From JBCAXA01 sp038534295 (GTDB taxonomy: Bacteria > Pseudomonadota > Gammaproteobacteria > Steroidobacterales > Woeseiaceae), in assembly GCA_038534295.1 (NCBI GenBank), contig JBCAXA010000001.1, positions 62,001 through 126,000 of the forward strand: 64,000 nucleotides of DNA, written 5' to 3'. Of the stretch, positions 33,229-42,336 are shown piece after piece. The translations under genes and the position numbers were made by a program. The stretch's first letter is position 1, and every line of letters starts with the position of its first letter. The notes under the pieces were generated by a model. That model had not been told where the DNA came from. It did no database searches and saw nothing but the letters and a program-made list of their open reading frames with translations.

Positions 33229-33993
33229 ATGACCATTACCCTGAAGACCCCGGACGAGCAGGCGCTGATGCGCACCTCGGGCCGCCTAGCCGCCGACGTG
33301 CTCGACATGATCGGAGAGTACGTCGTTTCCGGCGTCACCACCGCCGAACTCGACCAGCGCTGCCACGACTACATCGTCGACGTGCAGGACGCCGTGCCCG
33401 CACCGCTCAACTACAAGGGCTTCCCAAAATCGATTTGCACCTCGGTCAATCACGTGGTTTGCCACGGCATCCCCGGCGAACGGGTCTTGCGCCAGGGTGA
33501 CGCCGTCAACATCGACATCACCGTCATCAAGGACGGTTTCCACGGCGACACATCACGGATGTTCCACGTTGGCAAGCCAAACGTCCGCGCGGAGCGGCTC
33601 GCGAAGATTGCCTACGATGCGATGTGGCTCGGCATCGAGCAGGTCGCGCCCGGACGCCACCTCGGCGACATTGGAGCTGCGATTCAGCGCTACGTCGAGA
33701 AAAACCGTGCGTCGGTCGTCCGTGAGTATTGCGGCCACGGCATTGGTCGTGTGTTTCACGAAGATCCGCAGGTCTTGCATTATGGCAAACCGGGCACTCG
33801 CGAGGAGATCGTGCCCGGCATGACGTTCACGATCGAGCCGATGGTCAACGCTGGCCGTGCAGGCACGCGGCTTCTGAAAGACGGCTGGACGGTAGTCACG
33901 CGCGATCATTCGCTGTCTGCTCAATGGGAGCACACGCTGCTCGTGACCGACACGGGCTACGAGGTACTGACGCTCGGCCAAGAGCAGCGCTGA
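33229..33993 (+). CDS. map: Type I methionine aminopeptidase
   Basis: Removes the initiator methionine from nascent proteins. The five metal ligands lie in INIDITVIKDGFHGDTSRMF (two Asp), YCGHGIGRVFHEDPQVLHYG (His), MTFTIEPMVNAG (Glu) and QWEHTLLVTDTGYEVLT (Glu). Start: MTITLKTPDEQAL aligns with the E. coli start, so this ATG was chosen (254 residues). However, it has no Shine-Dalgarno, whereas a TTG at 33184 in the same frame has GAGG nine bases upstream and would add 15 residues. Divergent from rpsB, a conserved arrangement, and followed by glnD. Confidence 0.96.
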   Translation: MTITLKTPDEQALMRTSGRLAADVLDMIGEYVVSGVTTAELDQRCHDYIVDVQDAVPAPLNYKGFPKSICTSVNHVVCHGIPGERVLRQGDAVNIDITVIKDGFHGDTSRMFHVGKPNVRAERLAKIAYDAMWLGIEQVAPGRHLGDIGAAIQRYVEKNRASVVREYCGHGIGRVFHEDPQVLHYGKPGTREEIVPGMTFTIEPMVNAGRAGTRLLKDGWTVVTRDHSLSAQWEHTLLVTDTGYEVLTLGQEQR

Positions 33994-34010
33994 CGTCGCG
34001 TCGTCGAACC

Positions 34011-36626
34011 ATGGACGCCGCGGTTGAGCAGGTTCGCACCACCCTTGCCGGCGCCCCGAGTGACGGTGGGGCGCTCCGCGCAACCAAAGGTTGCCTGTCC
34101 GAACTCAACGCGGCGCTAGAAGCGCGCTTTCGCGCCGGCGAGGACGTTGCACATTTAGTCCGCGCGCGCGCCGCTGCCGTCGATGAACTGCTGCTTTTTG
34201 CGTGGCGCCGGATTGATGCTCCGGCGCGGCGCGCGGCAGCACTGGTCGCCGTTGGCGGCTATGGCCGCGGCGAACTGCACCCCTATTCCGATATCGACGT
34301 CACCGTCTTGGTTGACGAGCGGCCGGAACACGCTGAGTGGCTGTCGGATTTCTTGACCACCCTCTGGGATTCCGGTCTCGAAATTGGTCACAGTGTTCGC
34401 ACGCTGCAAGATTGCCGTGTCGAAGCCGAAGCCGACGTCACCGTCGTGACGACGCTGATGGAAAGCCGCTTGCTGGATGGCGACGCGGAACGTTACGCCG
34501 CCATGTGCGCCGCGATTTCGCCAAACGACATTTGGGATTCCAAAGCGTTCTTCAGGGCGAAATGCGACGAGCAGCGCCGCCGCCACGCGCGTTACGACGA
34601 TTCAGCATACAACCTCGAGCCCAATGTCAAAGGCAGCCCTGGAGGCCTACGCGACATTCAAATGGTCGGTTGGGTTGCCCATCGCCACTTTGGCTCTAGC
34701 GAACTGTCGGAACTGGTTGATCACGGATTCCTGACCCCCGGGCAGCTGAAGATTCTGCTCGACGGCCGGCGCTACCTGTGGCGCATTCGCTTCGGCCTGC
34801 ACTGCCTGACCGGGCGCGCCGAAAATCGGCTGTTATTCGATCTGCAAAAGCAGCTCGCCGAGCTGCTCGGCTACGAAGATGCCCGTTACACGCTGGCGGT
34901 CGAACAAATGATGCAGCGCTACTACCGGACGGTCCGCGAACTCTCGCGGGTCAACGAGATGCTGCTGCAGCTGTTCGAGGAAGCCATTCTCATGGATCCG
35001 GAAACGCCGGCAGTGCCGCTGAACGCCCGCTTCAAGATCCGCAACGGCTATTTGCAGACCACCGATGATGACGTGTTTACCCGCGACCCGTCCGCCTTGC
35101 TGGAAGTATTCGCACTCCTGCAGGAGCACGGCGATGTTCGCGGCATTAGCGCTTGGACCATCGGATTGCTGCGGCGCAGCCTCCATTTGATCGACGACGA
35201 ATTTCGCAACTCCCCGAAACACCATCGCCTGTTTCTGAAAATCATCGGCGCAAAGTCGGGGGTCACGCACGAGTTGCGACGCATGAATCGCTATGGCGTG
35301 CTCGGACTCTACATTCCGGCCTTTGGGCGAATTGTAGGCCGAATGCAGTTTGACCTGTTCCACGCCTACACGGTCGACGAGCACACGCTTTTCGTCGTCA
35401 GCAACATGCGAAAGCTGGCGCTGCCTGAATTCGATCACGAGCTGCCGCAGGTCTCAGCCGTAATGCAGCAGCTCGAAAAACCAGAACTTGCCTACTTATC
35501 GGCACTGTTTCATGACATCGCCAAGGGCCGCGGTGGCGATCATTCCAAGCTGGGCGCGGTCGATGCGGAGGCGTTTTGCCTCGAGCACGGTCTCAACGAG
35601 GACGAAGCAAATCTCGTGGCGTGGCTGGTCCGTCACCATTTGCTCTTGTCGATGACCGCACAAAAGAAAGACCTCGGCGACCCAGAGGTCATTCAGAAAT
35701 TCGCCAGAGTGGTCGGCACACAGACTCGGCTCGATCATCTGTACGTACTGACTGTTGCCGATGTGCGCGGCACCAACCCGCGGCTTTGGAATGCGTGGAA
35801 GGCATCACTGTTCTCAGAGCTTTATCGTTTGACGTCGAATGCGCTGCAGCGCGGCCTCGACGACCCCGCCGACAGCAGTGAGATGATCGAGTCCACACGG
35901 CGGTACGCCGTGTCAGCGAGTGCTGCGCAGGGCGTCACGCAAACAGCGCGCGAGCACGTTTGGGCGGTTTTTACCGAAGAGTACTTCTTGCGCTACCGAG
36001 CCGAGGAAATCGCGTGGCATACCCGCATTCTCGATGCCAAGGGTCTCGACAGTCCGTGCTTCGATATCGATACGGATTCGCAGTCGGTCGCCATTTTTCT
36101 GTACACGCCGCGTCGCTATCGCACCTTCGCGCACACGACGGCAATGCTCGACGACCTGGGTATCGACGTACAGGACGCCCGCATCGTCGCTACCAGCAAT
36201 GACTTCAGCCTAGATACGTACATGGTCAGCGAGGCAGCCAGAGACCTTTTGCCCGACATCGAGAAGCGCCTGACGCGTTTGGTTGCCGCCGCTCGTAACC
36301 CAGACGCTGATTGGCAGCCAACCGTGAGCCGGCGCCGCTCGCGACGGGCGCGCGCGTTTACGACGGCGCTCGATATTCGATTTGCCGGTATCGACGATGT
36401 CGGTCGAACGGTCATGGAACTCGACGGACCCGACCGGCCAGGGCTCTTGTCAACCGTGGGTGAAACTTTTGCTGAGACGGACGTTGACATCAGCATGGCG
36501 AAAATCGTGACAATCGGCGAGAAAGCCGAAGACGTTTTCTATCTCACCGGCCTCGACGATCGTCCGCTGACCGATGAGCAAATACGTCAGCTACGTGAAC
36601 GATTGCTGGAACGTCTCGGCACGTGA
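34011..36626 (+). CDS. glnD: Bifunctional PII uridylyltransferase / uridylyl-removing enzyme
   Basis: Nitrogen sensor that uridylylates PII at low glutamine and removes UMP at high glutamine. Domains in order (871 residues): nucleotidyltransferase with VAVGGYGRGELHPYSDIDVT (G-rich motif and DxD), a PII-uridylyltransferase helical region with NVKGSPGGLRDIQMVGWVA, an HD phosphohydrolase (LSALFHDIAKGRGGDHSK, VRHHLLLS), and two C-terminal ACT domains (the last starting VMELDGPDRPGLLSTVGETF). The ATG is 17 bases after the map stop; the frame is open further upstream, but that part is antisense or frame-shifted map sequence. The map-glnD-dapD order is conserved. Confidence 0.97.
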   Translation: MDAAVEQVRTTLAGAPSDGGALRATKGCLSELNAALEARFRAGEDVAHLVRARAAAVDELLLFAWRRIDAPARRAAALVAVGGYGRGELHPYSDIDVTVLVDERPEHAEWLSDFLTTLWDSGLEIGHSVRTLQDCRVEAEADVTVVTTLMESRLLDGDAERYAAMCAAISPNDIWDSKAFFRAKCDEQRRRHARYDDSAYNLEPNVKGSPGGLRDIQMVGWVAHRHFGSSELSELVDHGFLTPGQLKILLDGRRYLWRIRFGLHCLTGRAENRLLFDLQKQLAELLGYEDARYTLAVEQMMQRYYRTVRELSRVNEMLLQLFEEAILMDPETPAVPLNARFKIRNGYLQTTDDDVFTRDPSALLEVFALLQEHGDVRGISAWTIGLLRRSLHLIDDEFRNSPKHHRLFLKIIGAKSGVTHELRRMNRYGVLGLYIPAFGRIVGRMQFDLFHAYTVDEHTLFVVSNMRKLALPEFDHELPQVSAVMQQLEKPELAYLSALFHDIAKGRGGDHSKLGAVDAEAFCLEHGLNEDEANLVAWLVRHHLLLSMTAQKKDLGDPEVIQKFARVVGTQTRLDHLYVLTVADVRGTNPRLWNAWKASLFSELYRLTSNALQRGLDDPADSSEMIESTRRYAVSASAAQGVTQTAREHVWAVFTEEYFLRYRAEEIAWHTRILDAKGLDSPCFDIDTDSQSVAIFLYTPRRYRTFAHTTAMLDDLGIDVQDARIVATSNDFSLDTYMVSEAARDLLPDIEKRLTRLVAAARNPDADWQPTVSRRRSRRARAFTTALDIRFAGIDDVGRTVMELDGPDRPGLLSTVGETFAETDVDISMAKIVTIGEKAEDVFYLTGLDDRPLTDEQIRQLRERLLERLGT

Positions 36627-36671
36627 GCCGCGAACACCTCGCCATTACCGACGACTTCGAAGGAGACTGAA

Positions 36672-37496
36672 TTGAGCGCCGACGCGTCAAGACACCTGAT
36701 TGATAACGCTTGGGACAACCGCAGCAGCCTCGACCTCAGTCACGGTGAACTCACGAGCACCGTCGCTGCGGTGCTCGGCGGGCTCAACGACGGCAGTCTG
36801 CGCGTCGCCGAACCGGCTGGCGACGGCTGGCAGGTCAATGAGTGGGTCAAAAAGGCCGTCCTACTGTCGTTTCGGATCAACGAGAATCGACTCAGTACCG
36901 CTGGCGAGCATCGTTATTTTGACAAAGTGGCGCTGAAGTACAGCGACTACGAAACCGCCGACTTTGTTCGCGACGGCGCGCGGGTCGTGCCGGGTGCCGT
37001 CGTGCGCCACGGCAGTTTCGTCGCCCCGGATGCGGTTGTTATGCCGAGCTACATCAACATCGGCGCGCATGTCGGCAGCGGGACTATGGTCGACACCTGG
37101 GCTACGGTTGGCAGCTGCGCTCAGATCGGCAGCCACGTGCACTTATCCGGTGGCGTCGGCATCGGCGGCGTCCTCGAACCAATCCAGGCGTCGCCGACGA
37201 TCATCGAGGACAATTGTTTCATCGGCGCGCGCTCCGAAATTGTCGAAGGTGTTGTTATCGAGCGCGGCTCGGTGATCTCAATGGGCGTCTTTATCGGCCA
37301 AAGTACCCGTATCTACGACCGCGCCACCGGCACTATCAGCTACGGGCGCGTACCGGCCGGCAGCGTTGTCGTGCCTGGCTCGCTGCCCGCCAGTGACGGT
37401 AGCCATTCGCTTTATGCCGCGATCATCGTCAAGCAAGTCGACGAAAAGACGCGGGCGAAAACCGATTTGAACGAGTTACTGCGCGCAGCGGACTAA
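36672..37496 (+). CDS. dapD: 2,3,4,5-tetrahydropyridine-2,6-dicarboxylate N-succinyltransferase
   Basis: Succinylase step of lysine and diaminopimelate synthesis. After a helical N-terminal domain (ending [19 protein letters not shown]) comes a left-handed beta-helix: [59 protein letters not shown] and [15 protein letters not shown] with a one-residue variant at the first position. 274 residues as in E. coli. The start is a TTG preceded by AAGGAG six bases upstream, which decides the start. The pathway partner dapE is nearby on the same strand. Confidence 0.96.
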   Translation: MSADASRHLIDNAWDNRSSLDLSHGELTSTVAAVLGGLNDGSLRVAEPAGDGWQVNEWVKKAVLLSFRINENRLSTAGEHRYFDKVALKYSDYETADFVRDGARVVPGAVVRHGSFVAPDAVVMPSYINIGAHVGSGTMVDTWATVGSCAQIGSHVHLSGGVGIGGVLEPIQASPTIIEDNCFIGARSEIVEGVVIERGSVISMGVFIGQSTRIYDRATGTISYGRVPAGSVVVPGSLPASDGSHSLYAAIIVKQVDEKTRAKTDLNELLRAAD

Positions 37497-37532
37497 CAGG
37501 GTATACGCAAGATCGCTCGACGGAGAACGCTA

Positions 37533-37877
37533 GTGACCGCAACGGGTCTGTTTGGCTTGGCCACCTGCGACAGTTGCCGCAAGGCGCAGCGTTGGCTGAA
37601 AGACAACCAACGTGATTTCAGCTTTCACGATGTGCGCCGCGACGGGCTCACGATTCAGATGCTGGAACGCTGGGCCGACGCCGTTGGTTGGGAGCGCCTC
37701 GTTAATCGAAAAAGTCTGACGTGGCGCAAGATCCCGAGTCTCGACCGCGATAACCTGGATCGCAATCGGGCGCTAGCGCTGCTGCTCGAAAACCCGACGC
37801 TGCTGAAGCGACCGGTGCTCGAGATCGGCGCGGATGTCGTTGTCGGTTTCGATGCGGCGGCCTACGCCGCCTGCTAA
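37533..37877 (+). CDS. ArsC/Spx-family thioredoxin-fold protein (YffB-like)
   Basis: A 114-residue ArsC-related protein. It shows the N-terminal thioredoxin-fold motif GLATCDSCRKAQRWLKDNQR (CxxC near the start), HDVRRDGLTIQMLERWADAV, a TWRKI segment and the conserved RPVLEIGADVVVGFD cis-Pro region. Family members next to dapD or dapE in gammaproteobacteria are called YffB; their function is uncertain, and arsenate reductase activity has not been shown for most. GTG start with GGAGAA upstream. It follows dapD by 36 bases, so it is probably co-transcribed. Confidence 0.88.
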   Translation: MTATGLFGLATCDSCRKAQRWLKDNQRDFSFHDVRRDGLTIQMLERWADAVGWERLVNRKSLTWRKIPSLDRDNLDRNRALALLLENPTLLKRPVLEIGADVVVGFDAAAYAAC

Positions 37878-37883
37878 TCGCGC

Positions 37884-38237
37884 TCAGATCCGCGGCTTGG
37901 CGACCGCTGTTGCCGGGTCACCGGTGTTTGGCGTGCCGGCCGGCTCGATCAAGAGTATGTGCGCCTCTGCGGCGGCCACCGGGCAGTGCTCGATGCCCCG
38001 CGGCACAACGAACAGTTCGCCGGTACCAACCACCACGTCTTGGTCGCGCAATCGAATGGTGATTTCGCCATCGAGGACTAAGAAGAAATCGTCTGTGTCG
38101 GGATGTGAATGCCAGACGAACTCGCCTTGGATCTTGACCACCATAACGTCATGGCCATTGAAATCCGCAACGACGTGCGGCGCCCAATGCGCGTTGATCT
38201 GAGCAAGCTTGCCGGCGAGATTGACCGCTTTTGCCAC
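37884..38237 (-). CDS. Small cupin-domain protein
   Basis: A single-domain cupin of about 117 residues. Metal-binding cupin motif 1 is seen as KIQGEFVWHSHPDTDDFFLV (HxH plus acidic residue) and motif 2 as GELFVVPRGIEHCPVAAAEA (PxGxxH). Substrate unknown; similar small cupins bind metals or act as sensors or isomerases. The open frame extends to 38270 inside the upstream gene. The GTG used here is eight bases after that gene's stop and has AGGT upstream. It is the last gene of a minus-strand run that begins with pst genes, so it may be expressed with them. Convergent with the YffB-like gene. Confidence 0.82.
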   Translation of the reverse strand: MAKAVNLAGKLAQINAHWAPHVVADFNGHDVMVVKIQGEFVWHSHPDTDDFFLVLDGEITIRLRDQDVVVGTGELFVVPRGIEHCPVAAAEAHILLIEPAGTPNTGDPATAVAKPRI

Positions 38238-38244
38238 CGGTGAC

Positions 38245-38550
38245 CTACCGAGGGCGTGCGCGCGCGACACGGACCGGTCCCGAGCCGCTCAACCGCGTCA
38301 GCTCGCCCGCTACTTCGAGCTCGAGTCGAACGGTCGTCGTGTGCCAGTTGACCGAACCTAGCTCCTCGAGTGTGTCGGCGTCGAGCGCAGCACGGACGCG
38401 CTCGGGCAGTTCACTCGCCCGAAGTCCGTCGGCGTTGGCCGGAACCGAATCGAGAATCGCACCACGCACCGCATCGAACTTCCAGCGCGGTATCGCGCAC
38501 GGCTGTTTGCCAGGCGTAGGAGTACGACAGGTGATACGTTCGTCAGCCAT
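38245..38550 (-). CDS. Conserved small protein, DUF6958-like
   Basis: A 101-residue cytosolic protein without recognisable catalytic motif. The pattern RTPTPGKQPCAIPRWKFDAV near the start and LGSVNWHTTTVRLELEVAGE near the end resembles a family I remember as DUF6958; the central part looks helical and the end like a winged-helix wing, so nucleic-acid binding is conceivable but unproven. It sits 11 bases downstream of pstB and ends 7 bases before the cupin gene, suggesting a shared transcript. Confidence 0.65.
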   Translation of the reverse strand: MADERITCRTPTPGKQPCAIPRWKFDAVRGAILDSVPANADGLRASELPERVRAALDADTLEELGSVNWHTTTVRLELEVAGELTRLSGSGPVRVARARPR

Positions 38551-38561
38551 CGCGCGACGCG

Positions 38562-39527
38562 TTAGCCAAACCGACCGGTAATGTAGTCTTCAGTGAGTTT
38601 GTGCTGTGGATTCGTAAAAATCTTGTCGGTCTGATCGACCTCAATCAGCTCACCGAGGTGGAAATACGCGGTTCGGTCCGACACGCGAGCGGCTTGCTGC
38701 ATTGAGTGCGTTACGATCACGATCGCGTAGTTCTGCTTGAGCTCATCGATGAGATCCTCGATGCGAGCCGTCGCGATCGGATCGAGCGCGGAACACGGTT
38801 CGTCCATCAGAATCACTTCGGGACTAACGGCAATCGTGCGGGCGATACACAGGCGCTGCTGCTGCCCGCCCGACAACCCAGTACCGGGATCGTTCAAGCG
38901 ATTCTTGACCTCGCCGTACAAACCCGCCTTGTCGAGCGACGAACGAACGATCTCATCGAGTTCAGAGCGGTTCGCTGCCAGTCCGTGGATGCGAGGTCCG
39001 TAAGCGACGTTCTCGTAGATCGATTTTGGGAACGGGTTTGGTTTCTGGAAGACCATCCCGACGCGAGCACGCAACGACACCACGTCCATGGTTCGATCGT
39101 AGATGTCCTTGCCGTCGAGCAGAATCTCACCGGTGACGCTGGCCGTTTCGATGGTGTCGTTCATCCGGTTCAAGCAACGCAAGTAAGTCGATTTGCCGCA
39201 GCCAGACGGGCCGATCAGCGCGATCACCTCATTCAGCCCGATCTCCAAACTAACGTGCTTTATTGCGTGGGTCGTGCCGTAGTAAACGTTGATATCTGCC
39301 GTCTTGAAATACGGTCTTTCGGCGTGAATATCGCCGACGGTGCCGTTGGGTATGAGCGTCGAGCCATCGGCTTCGAGCACAACATCGCGCTGGGCTGCCG
39401 TGGCCTCGGTCGCAGACTGTGCAGCTGGCGCTGCTGGCGGCGCCGCGGGCGGTTCGACGACGGGCGGTTGTTGCGCCGGCGTTTCGGTCGCCGGTGTCGT
39501 TGTCTTATCAACGGTGACGTTATCCAT
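38562..39527 (-). CDS. pstB: Phosphate ABC transporter ATP-binding protein
   Basis: ATPase of the high-affinity phosphate importer. Motifs: Walker [22 protein letters not shown]-loop region [23 protein letters not shown] signature [20 protein letters not shown], Walker [21 protein letters not shown] and the H-loop [14 protein letters not shown]. At 321 residues it is about 65 longer than E. coli PstB: the extra part is an N-terminal Thr/Pro/Ala-rich low-complexity tail. No internal ATG begins the ABC domain closely, so the tail seems real. It follows pstA by 15 bases. Confidence 0.96.
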   Translation of the reverse strand: MDNVTVDKTTTPATETPAQQPPVVEPPAAPPAAPAAQSATEATAAQRDVVLEADGSTLIPNGTVGDIHAERPYFKTADINVYYGTTHAIKHVSLEIGLNEVIALIGPSGCGKSTYLRCLNRMNDTIETASVTGEILLDGKDIYDRTMDVVSLRARVGMVFQKPNPFPKSIYENVAYGPRIHGLAANRSELDEIVRSSLDKAGLYGEVKNRLNDPGTGLSGGQQQRLCIARTIAVSPEVILMDEPCSALDPIATARIEDLIDELKQNYAIVIVTHSMQQAARVSDRTAYFHLGELIEVDQTDKIFTNPQHKLTEDYITGRFG

Positions 39528-39542
39528 AGGGTTTCCTCGTCA

Positions 39543-40838
39543 CTACCATTTTCGCTCGAACCGCCGGCGCAGCAGTACTGCCGTTAGATTCATGAGCAAC
39601 AGAAAGGCCAGTAGCACAATAATTGCCGCTGACGTCTTTTCGGTGAACGCGCGTTCGGGCGAATCCGCCCAAATGTAAATCTGTACCGGCAGAGCCGTGG
39701 CCGGATCGAGCGGGCCTTCCGGAATGTCCACGATGAAGGCGACCATACCGATCATCAGCAGCGGCGCGGACTCACCGAGCGCCCGCGCCATACCGATAAT
39801 GGTACCGGTCATGATACCGGGCAAGGCCAGCGGTACCACATGTTGAAACACCGTCTGCATTTTCGACGCGCCGAGGCCCAGCGCCGCTTCGCGAATTGAC
39901 GGCGGCACCGACTTGATCGACGCGCGTGCGGCGATGATGACAACCGGGAGCGTCAACAGGGTCAGTACCAGACCGCCAACCAACGGCGCGGAGCGCGGCA
40001 ATGAGAACCAGTCAATGAATATGGCGAGACCGAGCAGCCCGAACACGATGGACGGCACCGCAGCCAAGTTGTTGATATTGACCTCGATCAAGTCGGTCCA
40101 GCGATTGCGGGGCGCAAACTCTTCGAGATACACGGCCGCCGCGACACCGATCGGGAACGACAACAGCAGCGTAACGAGCAGCATGTAGAAACTGCCGGTC
40201 AGCGCACCGAGAATGCCGGCAAGTTCTGGCTCACGCGAGTCGCCGCTTGAAAACAGCGTGGTGTTGAAACGTTTTTCCAAGCGACCCATTTCGTCCAGTC
40301 GTTGGTACCAGTCAATGTACTGATCGCTTACCGGTCGGTCGCGAGCCTCGCTTTCGGGATCGATATTGCCCTTTGCCAGCATATCGACATTGGTGTGCGC
40401 CGGCACCCACAGTGTCATCGACGTGCCGACCAGGGAGTTGTCGGCCATCACCATGTCCTGCAGCTCGTAGCTGCCGCCGATACTCAGCATCTTGCCGAGT
40501 TCGCGCCGGGCGGCGCGCGAGGTTACGTCGGGGAATAGCTCATTGAGCGCATTGCGCATGATGCGCTGATAGTCGCCTTCAGAATAGGAATCGTTGTTCG
40601 CCGTCCCCAACGGGTCGACAATCTCCGGCGTAAATTCGACCTCCAGTTGAACGAAGGTCTGTGCGAACGCGGTATACCCGCGGCCAATGATGCTGGCGAA
40701 AAACACCGCCAGGAACACGAGGCCTGCGCTGACCGAAATCAGGCCGAGCAGTCGGAACCGCCGCTCCCGCGCATAGCGTTTTCGCAGATGCTGTTCTGCG
40801 CGCGACGCAGATTTGAGTTTCGCCGCCGCTGCACTCAT
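39543..40838 (-). CDS. pstA: Phosphate ABC transporter permease PstA
   Basis: One of the two membrane subunits of the phosphate importer. A cytoplasmic N-terminus (LRKRYARERRFRLLGLI), a first helix, and a large periplasmic loop of about 170 residues precede the permease core. The core has GVAAAVYLEEFAPRNRWTD, PSIVFGLLGLAIFIDW and the coupling-helix EAALGLGASKMQTVFQHVVP, and the last helix is close to the C-terminus. 431 residues exceeds E. coli PstA (296), as in many marine gammaproteobacteria. It overlaps pstC by 4 bases. Confidence 0.95.
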   Translation of the reverse strand: MSAAAAKLKSASRAEQHLRKRYARERRFRLLGLISVSAGLVFLAVFFASIIGRGYTAFAQTFVQLEVEFTPEIVDPLGTANNDSYSEGDYQRIMRNALNELFPDVTSRAARRELGKMLSIGGSYELQDMVMADNSLVGTSMTLWVPAHTNVDMLAKGNIDPESEARDRPVSDQYIDWYQRLDEMGRLEKRFNTTLFSSGDSREPELAGILGALTGSFYMLLVTLLLSFPIGVAAAVYLEEFAPRNRWTDLIEVNINNLAAVPSIVFGLLGLAIFIDWFSLPRSAPLVGGLVLTLLTLPVVIIAARASIKSVPPSIREAALGLGASKMQTVFQHVVPLALPGIMTGTIIGMARALGESAPLLMIGMVAFIVDIPEGPLDPATALPVQIYIWADSPERAFTEKTSAAIIVLLAFLLLMNLTAVLLRRRFERKW

Positions 40839-42217
40839 TCGTATTGCTCCCGATACTTACGAACGACGCGCAAGCCGATGACGTTCAGACACAGCGTTAA
40901 CAAGAACAACAAGAGACCGAGCGCAAACGCGGCCAGCGTCTTTGCGCTGTCGAACTCCTGATCGCCCTGCAGCAAGGTCACGATTTGCACCGTCACGGTG
41001 GTTACCGCATCGAGCGGATTGACCGTCAGGTTCGCGGACAGACCGGCGGCCATCACAACAATCATGGTTTCGCCGATCGCGCGCGAAATGGCGAGCAACA
41101 CGCCACCTACAATGCCCGGGAGTGCCGCAGGCACGATCACTTGGCGCATCGTTTCCGATCGGGTTGCGCCGAGTCCGAGCGAGCCGTCGCGCATCGCGCG
41201 CGGTACCGCTGAAATGGCGTCGTCCGACAGCGACGAGACGAGCGGGATGATCATGATACCCATCACGAGTCCCGCTGCTAGCGCGCTCTCCGACGAAACA
41301 GTCAACCCTGCCGATTCGCCAACCCGGCGCACGAACGGTGCGACCGACAGCGCCGCGAAGAAACCGTAGACGACGGTAGGAATACCGGCGAGCACCTCGA
41401 GCAACGGCTTTGCGACATTGCGAAACTGCGCCGATGAGTACTCGGCGAGGTAAATGGCTGTCATAAGGCCGATCGGAACCGCAACGATCATGGCGATGAA
41501 AGTGATCAAAAGCGTACCGACCAGCAACGGAACGGCACCGAACGCACCCGACGCACCGACCTGATCTTCGCGGATGGCGGTCTGCGGCGACCATTGCAGC
41601 CCGAACAGAAACTCGGTCAATGAGACTTTTTCAAGAAAATAATACGTCTCGACCAGGACCGACAGCACGATACCAACCGTGGTAAGTACGGCGATTGCGG
41701 AAGCGATGAACAACAGCACCAGCACCAATGCCTCGACGCGCGTTCGCGCCCGAAACTGCGGCGCGATTTGTCGCCAGGACGCAAGCGTGCAAAAGACCGC
41801 CAAACCGATGGCAGCGACGGCCAACATCCAGCGGCTCGACGCCGTCAAAGCACTGTAGCGGTCGCTGACCGCCGTCAACGCAGGCCCCGGTTCCTTGGCC
41901 AGCAAATTGCCCTCGACGACATTGCGAACGTCGTTCAGAAACAGCTCGCGCTGCTCGGGTTCGGCAAACGTCGTGGTCGACGGCAATGCCTGCATCGCCA
42001 TGTTGGCGATGACGTTGCCTTCGACGATCAGCCAGATACTCATTAGCGCCAACGCCGGCAACAGCGTCAGCATTGCAGCGTAATAGCCGTAATACGATGG
42101 CAGTGAGTGCAGCCCGGCAGGACGACCGCCATTCACCGCCAGCGAACGTTGCCTGCCGAGGTAAAACGCGACGACCGCGAGTGCTGCCAGAATCAGAAGA
42201 ACTGTCGGCAAACGCAT
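40835..42217 (-). CDS. pstC: Phosphate ABC transporter permease PstC
   Basis: Partner membrane subunit of PstA. Two N-terminal helices enclose a long periplasmic region; the permease core has PLLVGTLLITFIAMIVAVPI, GLMTAIYLAEYSSAQFRNVA, LAGIPTVVYGFFAALSVAPF, SLGLGATRSETMRQVIVPAA (EAA-type coupling loop) and AISRAIGETMIVVMAAG. 460 residues, ATG start. The gap to pstS carries a stem-loop. Together with pstS, pstA and pstB it forms a complete importer expected to be induced by PhoB in phosphate starvation. Confidence 0.95.
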   Translation of the reverse strand: MRLPTVLLILAALAVVAFYLGRQRSLAVNGGRPAGLHSLPSYYGYYAAMLTLLPALALMSIWLIVEGNVIANMAMQALPSTTTFAEPEQRELFLNDVRNVVEGNLLAKEPGPALTAVSDRYSALTASSRWMLAVAAIGLAVFCTLASWRQIAPQFRARTRVEALVLVLLFIASAIAVLTTVGIVLSVLVETYYFLEKVSLTEFLFGLQWSPQTAIREDQVGASGAFGAVPLLVGTLLITFIAMIVAVPIGLMTAIYLAEYSSAQFRNVAKPLLEVLAGIPTVVYGFFAALSVAPFVRRVGESAGLTVSSESALAAGLVMGIMIIPLVSSLSDDAISAVPRAMRDGSLGLGATRSETMRQVIVPAALPGIVGGVLLAISRAIGETMIVVMAAGLSANLTVNPLDAVTTVTVQIVTLLQGDQEFDSAKTLAAFALGLLLFLLTLCLNVIGLRVVRKYREQYE

Positions 42218-42313
42218 GATTTTTCCGTTGTTGTCATTAGCAAGCGATTAGCACCGACGCTGCCGGCATTAGACCGTCTTGCTACCCCCAGTGCCAGTCT
42301 TATTTACGTTATC

Positions 42314-42330
42314 CGCAGCACGTTGCTGCG
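42314..42330 (-). repeat. Stem-loop between pstS and pstC
   Basis: A perfect 7-base inverted repeat (CGCAGCA, loop ACG, TGCTGCG) begins seven bases after the pstS stop. No T-run follows. Hairpins behind periplasmic binding protein genes often stabilise the upstream mRNA so that the binding protein is made in excess over the permease; that role is inferred from position. Confidence 0.55.
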
Positions 42331-42336
42331 TTGCTT

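Noticed and set aside
33729..34010. Upstream extension of the glnD frame
   Set aside because: It overlaps map in another frame and is Arg/His-rich without GlnD similarity; the ATG at 34011 fits the family start.
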